Both the position numbers and the translations under genes were made by a program. Below, piece by piece: positions 1 through 7,941 of a stretch of DNA of 23,285 nucleotides. Each line of letters starts with the position of its first letter. Position 1 is the stretch's first letter. Source of the stretch: MGML01 sp964493985 (GTDB lineage Bacteria; Chloroflexota; Dehalococcoidia; Dehalococcoidales; UBA2162). The stretch is from contig CAZBQL010000045.1 of NCBI GenBank assembly GCA_964493985.1, positions 1-23,285 on the forward strand, read 5' to 3'. The notes beneath the pieces were generated by a model. The model was not told the DNA's origin, did no database searches, and saw only the letters and a program-made list of their open reading frames with translations.

Positions 1-540
1 GCTGATTACATGGTCAGGGATGTAGGAAAGATAATACCGAAATACCTTAAAGATAAAGTCACTCCGTTCGGATCTAAATATACGATAATAAGACAGGGAC
101 TGACGTGGCACTATTACGGTGGAAAAGGCGTGGGAGCGATGTCCAATGGTAGAAAATCCGGACTCCCACTTGCCGATGCTTCCCTGTCACCAACCCAGGG
201 TGCGGACACGAACGGACCGACCGCTGTATGTAATTCAGCTTTAAAAGCTGATTTTTCCGACGCAAAGACGGCGGTGTTAAACCAGAAATTCCCTTTGTCA
301 CTTTTTAAGAGTGAAGGCTTTGCCGAAAAACTGGCAGATTTTACAGAGACATTCCTCAGGAACGGTGGACTGCATATACAGTACAACATTCTCGATGCTG
401 AAACGCTCAGAAAAGCAAAGGAGCATCCTGAAGACTATAAAGACCTGATTGTCAGGGTTGCGGGATACAGTGCCTATTTTGTCCTCCTGGCGCCGGAGGT
501 ACAGGACGAGATAATAGCCAGGACAGAGCAGTCATTTTAA
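1..540 (+). CDS. Glycyl radical enzyme, C-terminal part (pyruvate formate-lyase-like), 5' truncated by the window
   Basis: The reading frame is open from base 1, so this is the last 179 residues of a larger enzyme; family members are usually about 750-850 residues. The segment GRKSGLPLADASLSPTQGAD followed by NGPTAV is typical of the C-terminal barrel of the PFL2, glycerol dehydratase and arylacetate decarboxylase branch. The radical loop is VRVAGYSAYF, with the radical-bearing glycine at bases 463-465, 25 residues from the C-terminus as expected. The activase gene starts 22 bases downstream, so the pair is surely co-transcribed. The active-site cysteine region lies outside the window, so substrate (diol, arylacetate, hydrocarbon or other) cannot be assigned. 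The enzyme is cytoplasmic, oxygen-sensitive and marks an anaerobe. Family call very sure; subfamily unknown. Confidence 0.95.
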   Translation, partial: ADYMVRDVGKIIPKYLKDKVTPFGSKYTIIRQGLTWHYYGGKGVGAMSNGRKSGLPLADASLSPTQGADTNGPTAVCNSALKADFSDAKTAVLNQKFPLSLFKSEGFAEKLADFTETFLRNGGLHIQYNILDAETLRKAKEHPEDYKDLIVRVAGYSAYFVLLAPEVQDEIIARTEQSF

Positions 541-562
541 CGTTCTTAATAACGGTAGAACC

Positions 563-1480
563 ATGGTAACTACGGAAGTATCCGGGATAATATTCAATAT
601 TCAGAAATTTTCGGTTCATGACGGACCAGGGATACGAACGACTGTTTTTATGAAAGGATGCCCACTAAGGTGCAGGTGGTGTTCGAATGCAGAGTCAATT
701 AACCCCATGCCTGAACCCGGGATAATTGCAGAGCGGTGTACGGGATGCGGCGATTGTGTGAATACATGTCCCGAAAATGCGATAGCTATTAATGATTGGA
801 AAGTTTCCATCGACCGTTCGGTCTGTACCGCCTGCGAGCAGTGTGTTCCATCGTGTCCTGAAGAGGCAATTACCATTTACGGGAAAACAGTAACGGTCGA
901 CAAAGTACTCAAGGAAGTGCTGAAAGACCGGTCTTTTTATTCGGGCAGCGGCGGAGGAGTAACAATATCGGGTGGAGAACCCTTACGGCAGTCTGAATTT
1001 GTAATTGAACTGTTTAGAAAATGTAAACAAGAGGGAATCGGCACCTGCCTGGATACCTGCGGATATGCTTCGGGTGAAGTACTCAGAAATGCTCTTAAAT
1101 ATACCGACAACGTACTCTTCGATCTAAAGCACATGAATATTGACAGACACAGAGAATTCACCGGTGTCGATAATGAACGTATCAAGAAAAATGCAGAAAT
1201 TGTATATAAAAGTAAAGCGGATGTACTGTTCAGGATACCGTTAATCGACGGGGTGAATTCCGATGAAGATAATATCCGCAAGACAGCTGAGTTTATCAAG
1301 TCTCTGGGTGAAGGTAACAAAGTAGAGCTGCTTCCCTATCACAGGCTTGGTGTTGGGAAGTATAAGATGCTGGGTAGAGACTATTCAGGAAAAGATTTCG
1401 AAACCCCTGATGAAGAGACGATAGAGAAGTGGAAAAATATATTTATACATCACGGAATACAGTGTGATGTTGGTCGTTAG
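563..1480 (+). CDS. Glycyl radical enzyme activating enzyme (radical SAM, two ferredoxin clusters)
   Basis: This 305-residue protein would install the glycyl radical on the enzyme encoded just upstream, using S-adenosylmethionine and a reduced [4Fe-4S] cluster. The radical SAM motif is CPLRCRWC (Cys33, 37, 40). It is followed by an inserted ferredoxin domain with CTGCGDCVNTCP (Cys59, 62, 65, 69) and CTACEQCVPSCP (Cys88, 91, 94, 98). The glycine-rich SAM-binding stretch SGGEP lies near residue 137. The two-cluster insert is typical of activases for glycerol dehydratase, benzylsuccinate synthase and arylacetate decarboxylases, and is absent from PflA. That argues against a simple pyruvate formate-lyase. 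The start ATG gives the N-terminus expected for the family (xFNIQKFSVHDGPGIRTTVF). Confidence 0.95.
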   Translation: MVTTEVSGIIFNIQKFSVHDGPGIRTTVFMKGCPLRCRWCSNAESINPMPEPGIIAERCTGCGDCVNTCPENAIAINDWKVSIDRSVCTACEQCVPSCPEEAITIYGKTVTVDKVLKEVLKDRSFYSGSGGGVTISGGEPLRQSEFVIELFRKCKQEGIGTCLDTCGYASGEVLRNALKYTDNVLFDLKHMNIDRHREFTGVDNERIKKNAEIVYKSKADVLFRIPLIDGVNSDEDNIRKTAEFIKSLGEGNKVELLPYHRLGVGKYKMLGRDYSGKDFETPDEETIEKWKNIFIHHGIQCDVGR

Positions 1481-1532
1481 AACCCGATTGCGTGATTTAC
1501 GTTTAAATATCATATAGAGAAAGGAGACGTTA

Positions 1533-2162
1533 ATGGACGAGAGAGAGAAGAGAGTCCAGTGGATATATTCCTCGAAGGACAACAAGGAACTGGAGGAACG
1601 TTATGATCAGTGGGCTAAAGATTATGATACCGACCTGGATGAAGGATTCGGATGGGTCGGGCCTAAAATGGCGGTTAAATATTTCAGCAAATATGTACCC
1701 AAAGATGCCAGGATACTCGATGCTGGAGCTGGTACGGGACTGGTCGGAGAATTACTGGCGAAAGAAGGATATAAGAACCTGGTAGCGATGGATATATCCG
1801 AAGGAATGCTTGAAGAAGCTGTGAAGAAAGGAGTCTACCAGGAATTTCACCAGATGGTAATGGGTGAAACACTGGACTATGCTAACGATTCTTTTGATGC
1901 TGTGGTCAGCGTCGGAGTTATGACAGTCGGGCATGCTCCGGCAAGTTCACTCGATGAACTTATTCGTATAACGAAACCTGGTGGATATATTGTCTATTCG
2001 CTGAGACCTGATGTATATAGGGACAGCGGATTCAAGGAAAAGCAGGACAGCCTGGAAGCGAAAGGAAAATGGAAACTGGTCGAGGTAAGTGAAGAATTTC
2101 AAACTCTTCCCAAGGGCGAACCTGATGTTTACCACCAGGACTGGGTATACCAGGTCCTTTAA
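1533..2162 (+). CDS. Class I SAM-dependent methyltransferase
   Basis: A 209-residue Rossmann-fold methyltransferase. SAM-binding motif I is ILDAGAGTGLVGELL (about residues 61-75), motif II includes the acidic residue in VAMDIS, and the post-motif region is TKPGGYIVYSL. The N-terminus (YDQWAKDYDTDLD) resembles the small WBSCR27/UbiE-like methyltransferases. A good Shine-Dalgarno (AAAGGAG) lies 7-10 bases before the ATG. It follows the activase by 52 bases on the same strand, so it is probably in the glycyl radical enzyme operon, but its substrate cannot be read from sequence. It could modify a product of that pathway or be unrelated. Confidence 0.9.
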   Translation: MDEREKRVQWIYSSKDNKELEERYDQWAKDYDTDLDEGFGWVGPKMAVKYFSKYVPKDARILDAGAGTGLVGELLAKEGYKNLVAMDISEGMLEEAVKKGVYQEFHQMVMGETLDYANDSFDAVVSVGVMTVGHAPASSLDELIRITKPGGYIVYSLRPDVYRDSGFKEKQDSLEAKGKWKLVEVSEEFQTLPKGEPDVYHQDWVYQVL

Positions 2163-2295
2163 TTAATAGTCATTTCGTTAAATATTTATGAAATGTTTAT
2201 GGAACGTTAATAAAATATTTACCATCTTTATCCTTTTCTTTATTTGCGAGTGATATTGTTGAATACATCAATAATATCCGGAAGAGAGGTCAGAG

Positions 2296-2400
2296 ATGGA
2301 AAATTTTAAACTGGCAGGGAAAGCAAAAACCGTCTTTAAACTTATTGAGTTGAAGGCAAAAGTCGAACAGGCAAAGGCCAGAGAAACAAAGAAAAGATAG
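2296..2400 (+). CDS. Possible 34-residue basic small protein
   Basis: ATG at 2296 opens a 34-codon frame ending at TAG 2398-2400, with a purine-rich GAAGAGAGG before it at a workable distance. The product is very Lys-rich and Ala/Glu-rich, has no membrane segment and looks like a single amphipathic helix. A strong terminator begins 5 bases after the stop, which supports a real transcript ending here. The preceding 133 bases (2163-2295) are AT-rich and contain only a weak 6-bp hairpin (CATTTC/GAAATG at 2171-2195). I do not recognise a family. It may be a real small protein or just the tail of the upstream transcript. Confidence 0.4.
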   Translation: MENFKLAGKAKTVFKLIELKAKVEQAKARETKKR

Positions 2401-2404
2401 AAAT

Positions 2405-2443
2405 AAAAAGAGAAGTCCGCCGGAAAAGCGGACTTCTCTTTTT
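2405..2443. terminator. Strong bidirectional Rho-independent terminator
   Basis: A perfect 16-bp stem (2405-2420 with 2428-2443) and a 7-base loop. The stem has a GC-rich tip (GTCCGC/GCGGAC) and an A-run on the left that becomes a T-run on the right, so it can work on both strands. It sits between the + strand methyltransferase/small ORF and the stop codon of the - strand dehydrogenase at 2459, ending both converging transcripts. Confidence 0.9.
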
Positions 2444-2458
2444 CCATTTAAATTGTTA

Positions 2459-3475
2459 TTATGGCTTTACTATTACTTTGATAGCATCCTGGGACGTTAA
2501 TTGGGTCTCGAACGCTTCTTTCGTCTGGTCGAGCGGGAATTCATGGGTGATCATGGGCTTCGTATCGACTTTACCGCTGGCGAGAAGCTCAACAGCGCCG
2601 GGCAGGTCCCAACGCAGACCGCAGCCGATAATCGTTATATCATTCCCAACGATTGCCGATGGACTCCACGTAACCTGTTCCATATACAAACCGACCAGAT
2701 CAATTACACCGCCCCGGTGGACCATCTGCAGGGCCTTATGAAATAACTCAGGTACACCGGCAACTTCAAATACGACATCGGCTTTCTTGCTGCCGGCTAC
2801 CTTTTCAACCACGGGAACTATATCTTCTTTAGCCGCGTCTACCACCACTTCGGCGCCACTCTGTCTGGCGACCTCAAGTCGCCTGGACCTCCGGCCACTG
2901 GCAATTATGGTTTTTACTCCACGGGAACGGAGAATCTGGACAACGCAGATACCAATGATTCCAAGACCGGTAACGACACAGATATCATCAGGTTTCGGTT
3001 GCACCTGGTTAACTGCGTATAACGCAACGGAAAGAGGTTCGGCCGTTGCTCCTTCTTCGTACGATACCGAATCAGGCAGCTTCTCAGCATACATTCCTAT
3101 CTTGAAATTTGGGATGGCTGTATATTCGGCTAAAGCTCCTTTGATCCCATAGCCGAGGAAGGAGAGCTTCGAACACTTGATGTACTGACCCTGCTGGCAC
3201 CAGTAGCATTCGCCGCAGCCGACTCCCCCGATAGCTACGACCCGGTCACCGAGCTTCACGTCTTTAACATCTTTTCCGATTTCAACGATATCCCCCGAGA
3301 ATTCGTGGCCCATAATCATCCCGTCACCACGCCCTCCACGGGTGTACATATGCAGGTCCGATCCGCAAATACCGCTGGAATGTACCTTGATAATTACACC
3401 GTTATCGGGAAGTTGCGGGTAGGGATAATCCTCTATCCTGATATCGTGTGCACCATGAAAAACTGCAGCTTTCAT
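2459..3475 (-). CDS. Zinc-dependent medium-chain alcohol/polyol dehydrogenase
   Basis: About 339 residues, the usual length for the sorbitol/threonine/2,3-butanediol dehydrogenase branch of the MDR superfamily. Catalytic zinc ligands are in GICGSD (Cys38) and GHE (His58, Glu59). The structural zinc site is C-x2-C-x2-C-x7-C (Cys88, 91, 94, 102). The NAD(P)-binding glycine motif is GLGIIG. Two adjacent ATG codons exist; the second, used here, is better spaced from GGAGGGA, while the first at 3478 would add one Met. It lies 20 bases downstream of the CoA-transferase gene, so the two are probably one transcript. The predicted role is NAD(P)-linked oxidation of a secondary alcohol or diol, or the reverse reduction; substrate unknown. 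Confidence 0.93.
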   Translation of the reverse strand: MKAAVFHGAHDIRIEDYPYPQLPDNGVIIKVHSSGICGSDLHMYTRGGRGDGMIMGHEFSGDIVEIGKDVKDVKLGDRVVAIGGVGCGECYWCQQGQYIKCSKLSFLGYGIKGALAEYTAIPNFKIGMYAEKLPDSVSYEEGATAEPLSVALYAVNQVQPKPDDICVVTGLGIIGICVVQILRSRGVKTIIASGRRSRRLEVARQSGAEVVVDAAKEDIVPVVEKVAGSKKADVVFEVAGVPELFHKALQMVHRGGVIDLVGLYMEQVTWSPSAIVGNDITIIGCGLRWDLPGAVELLASGKVDTKPMITHEFPLDQTKEAFETQLTSQDAIKVIVKP

Positions 3476-3495
3476 CATTCCCTCCGATTCTTTTT

Positions 3496-4689
3496 TTATA
3501 TAATACCTGACTCACTAAGTTCGTTTATTTTGTCATCGGTTAAACCAAGTAAATCCATAAGTATTTCCCTGGTATCCTGACCGAGTTCTGGTGCGGGACC
3601 ATCAACAGAGCCGGGAGTCCGTGATAGTTTGACCGGAGTATTTATCATTTTTACTTTCCCCAGTTTAGGATGAGGAACATCGATTATCATTTTCCGGTGT
3701 TCTACTTGTGGATCAGCGGCTGCTTCGGCGATATTATTGATGGGACCGCATGGTATACCTACTTCCGTAAGTTCTCGTATCCATTCTCCGGTTGTCTTTG
3801 TTTTCAATACTTCGTTGAGTATAGGAGATAACTCGTCATAGTGTTCAGTTCTCGAAGCTCCTGTCTGATATCTTTCATCATCCATCAATTCAAGGCGACC
3901 GATAATCGCGCAAAAAAGCGGCCACTGGTTCCTGGCGCCGCCGACCATGGCAATGACAATATAGCCATCTTTGGTTTCGAATGCCTGGAACGGTGTAAAG
4001 ACGGCATGTCTTGTACCGAGTCGTTTCGGTATCTCGCCGGTCGCAAAATACCTGGCGAATGCATTCTCAAGAATCGATAGCTGACAGTCCAGCATGCTGA
4101 TATCGATATACTGCCCTTTACCGCTTTTTTCGCATTCATGCAGGGCGGAAAGAATGCCTATAGCTGTGAACAGGCCGGCAGTAAGGTCACCGATGGAAGC
4201 TCCGGGTTTTACCGGCGGACCATTGGTTTCGCCTGTAATACTCATTAGTCCACCTGCTGCCTGGATTATCACATCAAGGGCGCGGTTCTGTGCATGAGGG
4301 CCGGTTTGGCCGAAACCGGAAAGCGAAGTGTAAATGATGCGTGGATTATATTCTCTAACGACATCATAATCGAGACCAAGGCGTTTCATCGTGCCCGGAA
4401 CGAAATTCTCGACTATGACATCAACCTTCTTTATCAATTCCAGGAAGAGTTCCTTTCCCTTTTCGGTCTGCAGGTCGATGGTGATGCTTTTCTTACCCCG
4501 GTTTATACTCATAAAATATGAACTCTCGCCATCGATGAACGGAGCGTTTCCACGGGCAAGGTCGCCGACATTTGGGCGTTCTAGCTTGATGACTTCAGCA
4601 CCAAGGTCGCTTAGATTCATCGTGCAGAAAGGACCGGCGAGTACCCAGCTTAGATCGAGAATCCTTACATCTTCAAGCGGTCCCGGCAT
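3496..4689 (-). CDS. CaiB/BaiF (family III) CoA-transferase
   Basis: A 397-residue protein with the hallmarks of formyl-CoA:oxalate CoA-transferase and its relatives. The N-terminus is VRILDLSWVLAGPFCTMNLSDLGAEVIKLE. NRGKKSITIDL follows, then PGASIGDLTAG with the expected catalytic Asp at about residue 168, and GKGQYIDISMLDC. The enzyme would move CoA from an acyl-CoA donor to an organic acid through an aspartyl-CoA mixed anhydride. A clear Shine-Dalgarno (GGAGG) precedes the ATG. Next to alcohol dehydrogenases it suggests activation of an acid for anaerobic degradation; donor and acceptor cannot be told from sequence. Confidence 0.95.
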   Translation of the reverse strand: MPGPLEDVRILDLSWVLAGPFCTMNLSDLGAEVIKLERPNVGDLARGNAPFIDGESSYFMSINRGKKSITIDLQTEKGKELFLELIKKVDVIVENFVPGTMKRLGLDYDVVREYNPRIIYTSLSGFGQTGPHAQNRALDVIIQAAGGLMSITGETNGPPVKPGASIGDLTAGLFTAIGILSALHECEKSGKGQYIDISMLDCQLSILENAFARYFATGEIPKRLGTRHAVFTPFQAFETKDGYIVIAMVGGARNQWPLFCAIIGRLELMDDERYQTGASRTEHYDELSPILNEVLKTKTTGEWIRELTEVGIPCGPINNIAEAAADPQVEHRKMIIDVPHPKLGKVKMINTPVKLSRTPGSVDGPAPELGQDTREILMDLLGLTDDKINELSESGII

Positions 4690-4723
4690 ATAAACCTCCA
4701 GGTTTTATTAGTTCATTGTCGTA

Positions 4724-4753
4724 ATGCTAAATCTAAGGATACGCGACTGTCAA
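4724..4753 (-). promoter_or_regulatory. Predicted sigma70-type promoter for the CoA-transferase/dehydrogenase pair
   Basis: Read on the - strand, TTGACA (4753-4748) and TAGCAT (4729-4724) are separated by 18 bases. The -10 lies about 35 bases before the start at 4689. It faces away from the promoter at 4781-4810, so the two genes diverge from a control region of about 140 bases. Judged by consensus only. Confidence 0.5.
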
Positions 4754-4780
4754 GGTTTGGAGAAATATACAATCAAGATA

Positions 4781-4810
4781 TTGACATTGGTCAGTAAGGT
4801 TGGTTATTCT
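4781..4810 (+). promoter_or_regulatory. Predicted sigma70-type promoter for the + strand dehydrogenase
   Basis: TTGACA at 4781-4786 and TATTCT at 4805-4810 with an 18-base spacer, about 22 bases before the ATG at 4832. The two divergent -35 boxes are only about 27 bases apart, so one regulator bound between them could control both directions. Confidence 0.5.
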
Positions 4811-4831
4811 TTCGGGTGTAGGAGGTGAAAA

Positions 4832-5908
4832 ATGAAAGCAGCAGTATGTTATGAATATGGAAAACCACTCGTAGTCGAAGAACTTGACATGGAATCACCG
4901 CATCAAAATGAGGTGAAGGTGAAACTGGCAGCGACCGCGGTTTGCCATAGCGATCTTCACTTTATGAGTGGTGATCTTCCTGGCGCTTTACCTTTCGTTC
5001 CGGGGCACGAATCAGCCGGATACATTGATGAAGTAGGTGAAGGGGTTACCAACGTTAAACCCGGTGATCGGGTAGTAGTATCATTACTTCGTTCCTGCGG
5101 CGAATGCATGTACTGCAAAACAGGCAGACCGAGTATGTGCCAGGCAACATGGCCGCTTGATTCAGAAAGCAGATGGAAGAATAAAAAGGGTGTGGCCATA
5201 AATCATGGTCTCAGGGTCGGTTCTTTTGCCGAGTATTGCATGGTTGATAAATCACAGGTAATACCAATGCCGGCGGATATGCCGATGGACAGGGCGGCCC
5301 TGTTAGCCTGCGGTGTGATTACCGGGTATGGTGCGGTAGTTAACAAAGCGAAGGTAAGACCGGCGGAAAGCTGCGTTGTAATCGGAGTCGGTGGTGTAGG
5401 ACTGAATGCCATACAGGGCGCTTCAATTTCGGGAGCTTATCCGATTATAGCGGTCGATATGCTTGATAAGAAACTTGAAGCTTCAAGAATTTTTGGATCT
5501 ACTCACCTGGTTAATGGTTCAAAGGGTGACCCGATAGAACAGGTAAAGGAAATTACCGGCGGATATGGCGCTGATAATGTGATTATTACCGTTGGTGTTA
5601 CTTCCGCTATCGCACAGGGAGTAGCTATGCTTGCAAGACAGGGAACGGTCGTAATAGTAGGGTTGGCTACTCAAAATCTGGAAGTCTTTCCCATGGATAT
5701 TATCGATAATGAAAAGGTTATAACTGCCAGCTTTATGGGAACAACTAATTCTTCCCAGGATATACCAAAGCTTATTAACCTTTATCAATCGGGAAAACTG
5801 AAGCTGGACGAGCTTATTACAGGCCATTATCCGCTGGATAAAATTAACGAGGCGGTAAGTTCAACAATAAGCGGAGAAGCGCTTAGAAATATAATAGACC
5901 TTGAATGA
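4832..5908 (+). CDS. Zinc-dependent alcohol dehydrogenase (class III-like MDR)
   Basis: 358 residues, close to the classical ADH/glutathione-dependent formaldehyde dehydrogenase branch. Catalytic zinc and proton relay: VCHSD (Cys38, His39) and GHE (His59, Glu60), with the third ligand in LLACGVITGYGAVV. Structural zinc: C-x2-C-x2-C-x7-C (Cys89, 92, 95, 103). Coenzyme motif GVGGVG is followed by an Asp (VDM) that favours NAD over NADP. GGAGGTGAAAA precedes the ATG. The gene diverges from the CoA-transferase operon and ends in its own terminator, so it is probably monocistronic. Expected to interconvert a primary alcohol and an aldehyde; substrate not determinable. Confidence 0.95.
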   Translation: MKAAVCYEYGKPLVVEELDMESPHQNEVKVKLAATAVCHSDLHFMSGDLPGALPFVPGHESAGYIDEVGEGVTNVKPGDRVVVSLLRSCGECMYCKTGRPSMCQATWPLDSESRWKNKKGVAINHGLRVGSFAEYCMVDKSQVIPMPADMPMDRAALLACGVITGYGAVVNKAKVRPAESCVVIGVGGVGLNAIQGASISGAYPIIAVDMLDKKLEASRIFGSTHLVNGSKGDPIEQVKEITGGYGADNVIITVGVTSAIAQGVAMLARQGTVVIVGLATQNLEVFPMDIIDNEKVITASFMGTTNSSQDIPKLINLYQSGKLKLDELITGHYPLDKINEAVSSTISGEALRNIIDLE

Positions 5909-5935
5909 TGATGTAAATACCTTTGAAGGGTCGAT

Positions 5936-5966
5936 AAGGGCGGCTTCTAAAAGCCGCCCTTGTATT
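5936..5966 (+). terminator. Rho-independent terminator after the alcohol dehydrogenase
   Basis: A perfect 11-bp stem (AAGGGCGGCTT 5936-5946 with AAGCCGCCCTT 5951-5961) and a 4-base loop, followed by GTATTTT. It starts 28 bases after the stop codon. Confidence 0.9.
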
Positions 5967-6012
5967 TTCCAAGATATGTTCTTTACAATCCTTTTTTTAA
6001 TCGTTCATTAAG

Positions 6013-6042
6013 CTGATGGTATTAAAATTATTGTAGTATAAT
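6013..6042 (+). promoter_or_regulatory. Predicted promoter for the aldolase/dehydrogenase pair
   Basis: A perfect -10 box TATAAT at 6037-6042, preceded at 18 bases by a weak -35 (CTGATG). It lies between the terminator at 5936-5966 and the aldolase start at 6106, where a new transcript must begin. Confidence 0.5.
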
Positions 6043-6105
6043 GATGAATACGATAGTTACGATTGATGATTATATATGACGTTATTAAGGAAGGAGTTTT
6101 TATCG

Positions 6106-6900
6106 ATGGACTGGGGAATGCAAAACCGGATGTCACAGTTAATAAAAAAAGACGGGCATGCCCTTTTTTTACCGATCGATCACGGGTATTTCCAGGGGCC
6201 GACCGGAAGGCTGGAGGAACCGGGAAAAACAATTGCTCCTCTACTACAGTTTTCGGATGCCTTATTTATTACGAGAGGTGTTTTAAGGGCGTGTGTTGAT
6301 CCTTCAAATTCAAAACCGATTATTCTGAGAGCATCAGGCGGAACGAGTGTAATAGGGCATGACCTGGCTGATGAAGGTCTGACAACATCAATGGAAGAAG
6401 CCATACGACTGAATGTTGCCGCGGTTGGTATATCTGTTTTTGTCGGAACTGACTACGAAAAAGAATCTCTGTTAAACCTTGGGAAGCTGGTAAACGAAGG
6501 CGAGAGATATGGAATACCAGTAATGGCGGTGACCGCAGTGGGTAAGGAACTGGAAAAGCGTGATGCCCGGTACCTGGCTCTTGCCAGCCGCATTGCGGCT
6601 GAACTGGGCGCACGGGTGGTAAAAACCTACTGGTGCGAAAATTTCGACAAGGTGACGCAGGGGTGCCCTGTCCCCGTTGTGATGGCAGGCGGTCCCCAGA
6701 CTGAAAATGAAGGAGAAGTATTCGATTTTGTGTACGACGGTATCCAGAAAGGCGCAATCGGGATAAACCTTGGACGGAACATATGGAAGAATGATTATCC
6801 GGTAGCTATGATAAAAGCGCTGAGAGCAATTATCCATAAGAAAGCCGACCCGAAAGATGCTCGTGAGATCTTCAATGCAGAAAAAGATAAGAAGGTATAA
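6106..6900 (+). CDS. LsrF-like class I aldolase/thiolase (DhnA family)
   Basis: 264 residues from the ATG at 6106, chosen because AAGGAAGGAG lies 9 bases before it; an upstream ATG at 6076 lacks such a site. MDWGMQNRMS, DHGYFQGP, TRGVLR and LRASGG match LsrF (3-hydroxy-5-phosphonooxypentane-2,4-dione thiolase) closely in order and spacing. The Schiff-base lysine is expected in VVKTYW (Lys173), and the C-terminal phosphate-binding part is AGGPQ...GRNIW. The fold is a TIM barrel and the enzyme is cytoplasmic. No other autoinducer-2 (lsr) genes are in the window, so a different phosphorylated sugar or ketone substrate is likely. The next gene, a dehydrogenase, follows by 6 bases and is probably a pathway partner. 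Confidence 0.88.
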   Translation: MDWGMQNRMSQLIKKDGHALFLPIDHGYFQGPTGRLEEPGKTIAPLLQFSDALFITRGVLRACVDPSNSKPIILRASGGTSVIGHDLADEGLTTSMEEAIRLNVAAVGISVFVGTDYEKESLLNLGKLVNEGERYGIPVMAVTAVGKELEKRDARYLALASRIAAELGARVVKTYWCENFDKVTQGCPVPVVMAGGPQTENEGEVFDFVYDGIQKGAIGINLGRNIWKNDYPVAMIKALRAIIHKKADPKDAREIFNAEKDKKV

Positions 6901-6906
6901 TCGGAT

Positions 6907-7935
6907 ATGCGCGTCGCCCGATGGTACAGTAACAACGATGTCCGCGTAGAAGAAATGCCTGTACCGGATATCACCGCCGGCGAGATGCTTGTCAGGATAG
7001 AAGCCTGCGGCATCTGCGGCAGTGATGTCATGGAATGGTATCGCATCGACCGGGCACCACTTGTCCTGGGACATGAAGTCGGCGGACAGGTGGTGCAGGT
7101 TGGCGAGGGTGTTCTACAGTACCACAAAGGTGACAGGGTGACTGTTGCACACCACGTTCCCTGCAATGCCTGTAAATATTGCCTTAGTGGTCATCACACT
7201 ATGTGTGACACACTGCGGACAACCAATTTCTATCCCGGGGGATTATCGGAATTCGTGCGTTTACCGGAAATAATTGTCGATCGCGGTGTTTTCGTAATAC
7301 CCGATTCAATGTCGTACAGGGAAGCAACTTTCGTGGAACCGACGGCTTGCGTTCTGAGAGGACTGAGAAAAACGGGTATGAGACCGGGTGATACGGTGCT
7401 TGTCATAGGAAGCGGTATCGCAGGACTAATTTATGTGCAACTGGCAAAGCATATGGGCGCAGCGAAGGTAATAGCGACCGATATCAGCGAATACAGGCTG
7501 TGCATGGCGAAGAAACTTGGAGCAGATGTGGTAATCAGTGCGGACGACGATGTACCTGCAAGAGTGAAGAAACTAAATAACGGATACCTGGCAGATGTGG
7601 TAGTATTATGCACAGGTGCAACCTCCGCCGTCAGGCAAGCGCTTGATTCGGTAGAACGAAGTGGGACCGTACTTTTTTTTGCTGCAACAGGACCGGGTGT
7701 AGAGATACTTTTTGCAGTCAATGATACGTTCTGGAGAAACGACGTAACTCTTACTACTTCATACGCGGCCAGTCCCGATGACTATCGCGAAGCGCTGGAA
7801 CTGGTCAGACAGGGAGTTGTCAACACCGAATTGATGACAACTCATGTCCTGCCGATGGATGAAGTTGGACGCGGTTTTCAAATTGTTGCCCGGGCCGGTG
7901 AATCAGTCAAGGTGATAATCGAACCGCAGAAGTAA
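6907..7935 (+). CDS. Zinc-dependent medium-chain dehydrogenase (threonine/sorbitol dehydrogenase-like)
   Basis: 342 residues. Catalytic zinc: GICGSD (Cys37) and GHE (His56, Glu57). Structural zinc: C-x2-C-x2-C-x7-C (Cys86, 89, 92, 100). NAD-binding motif GSGIAG followed by TDIS. It starts 6 bases after the LsrF-like gene, so the two are surely translated from one message. A sugar-alcohol or hydroxy-acid substrate that links to the aldolase is likely but not shown. Its stop lies only 6 bases from the stop of the convergent DUF169 gene, leaving no room for a terminator between them. Confidence 0.93.
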   Translation: MRVARWYSNNDVRVEEMPVPDITAGEMLVRIEACGICGSDVMEWYRIDRAPLVLGHEVGGQVVQVGEGVLQYHKGDRVTVAHHVPCNACKYCLSGHHTMCDTLRTTNFYPGGLSEFVRLPEIIVDRGVFVIPDSMSYREATFVEPTACVLRGLRKTGMRPGDTVLVIGSGIAGLIYVQLAKHMGAAKVIATDISEYRLCMAKKLGADVVISADDDVPARVKKLNNGYLADVVVLCTGATSAVRQALDSVERSGTVLFFAATGPGVEILFAVNDTFWRNDVTLTTSYAASPDDYREALELVRQGVVNTELMTTHVLPMDEVGRGFQIVARAGESVKVIIEPQK

Positions 7936-7941
7936 AACCTG

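Noticed and set aside
6472..7074. 200-codon open frame on the - strand
   Set aside because: It is antisense to the LsrF-like and dehydrogenase genes, has no recognisable domain and no ribosome site.
7936..7941. Terminator between the convergent dehydrogenase and DUF169 genes
   Set aside because: Only 6 bases separate the stop codons and no hairpin is present there; overlapping transcripts are likely.
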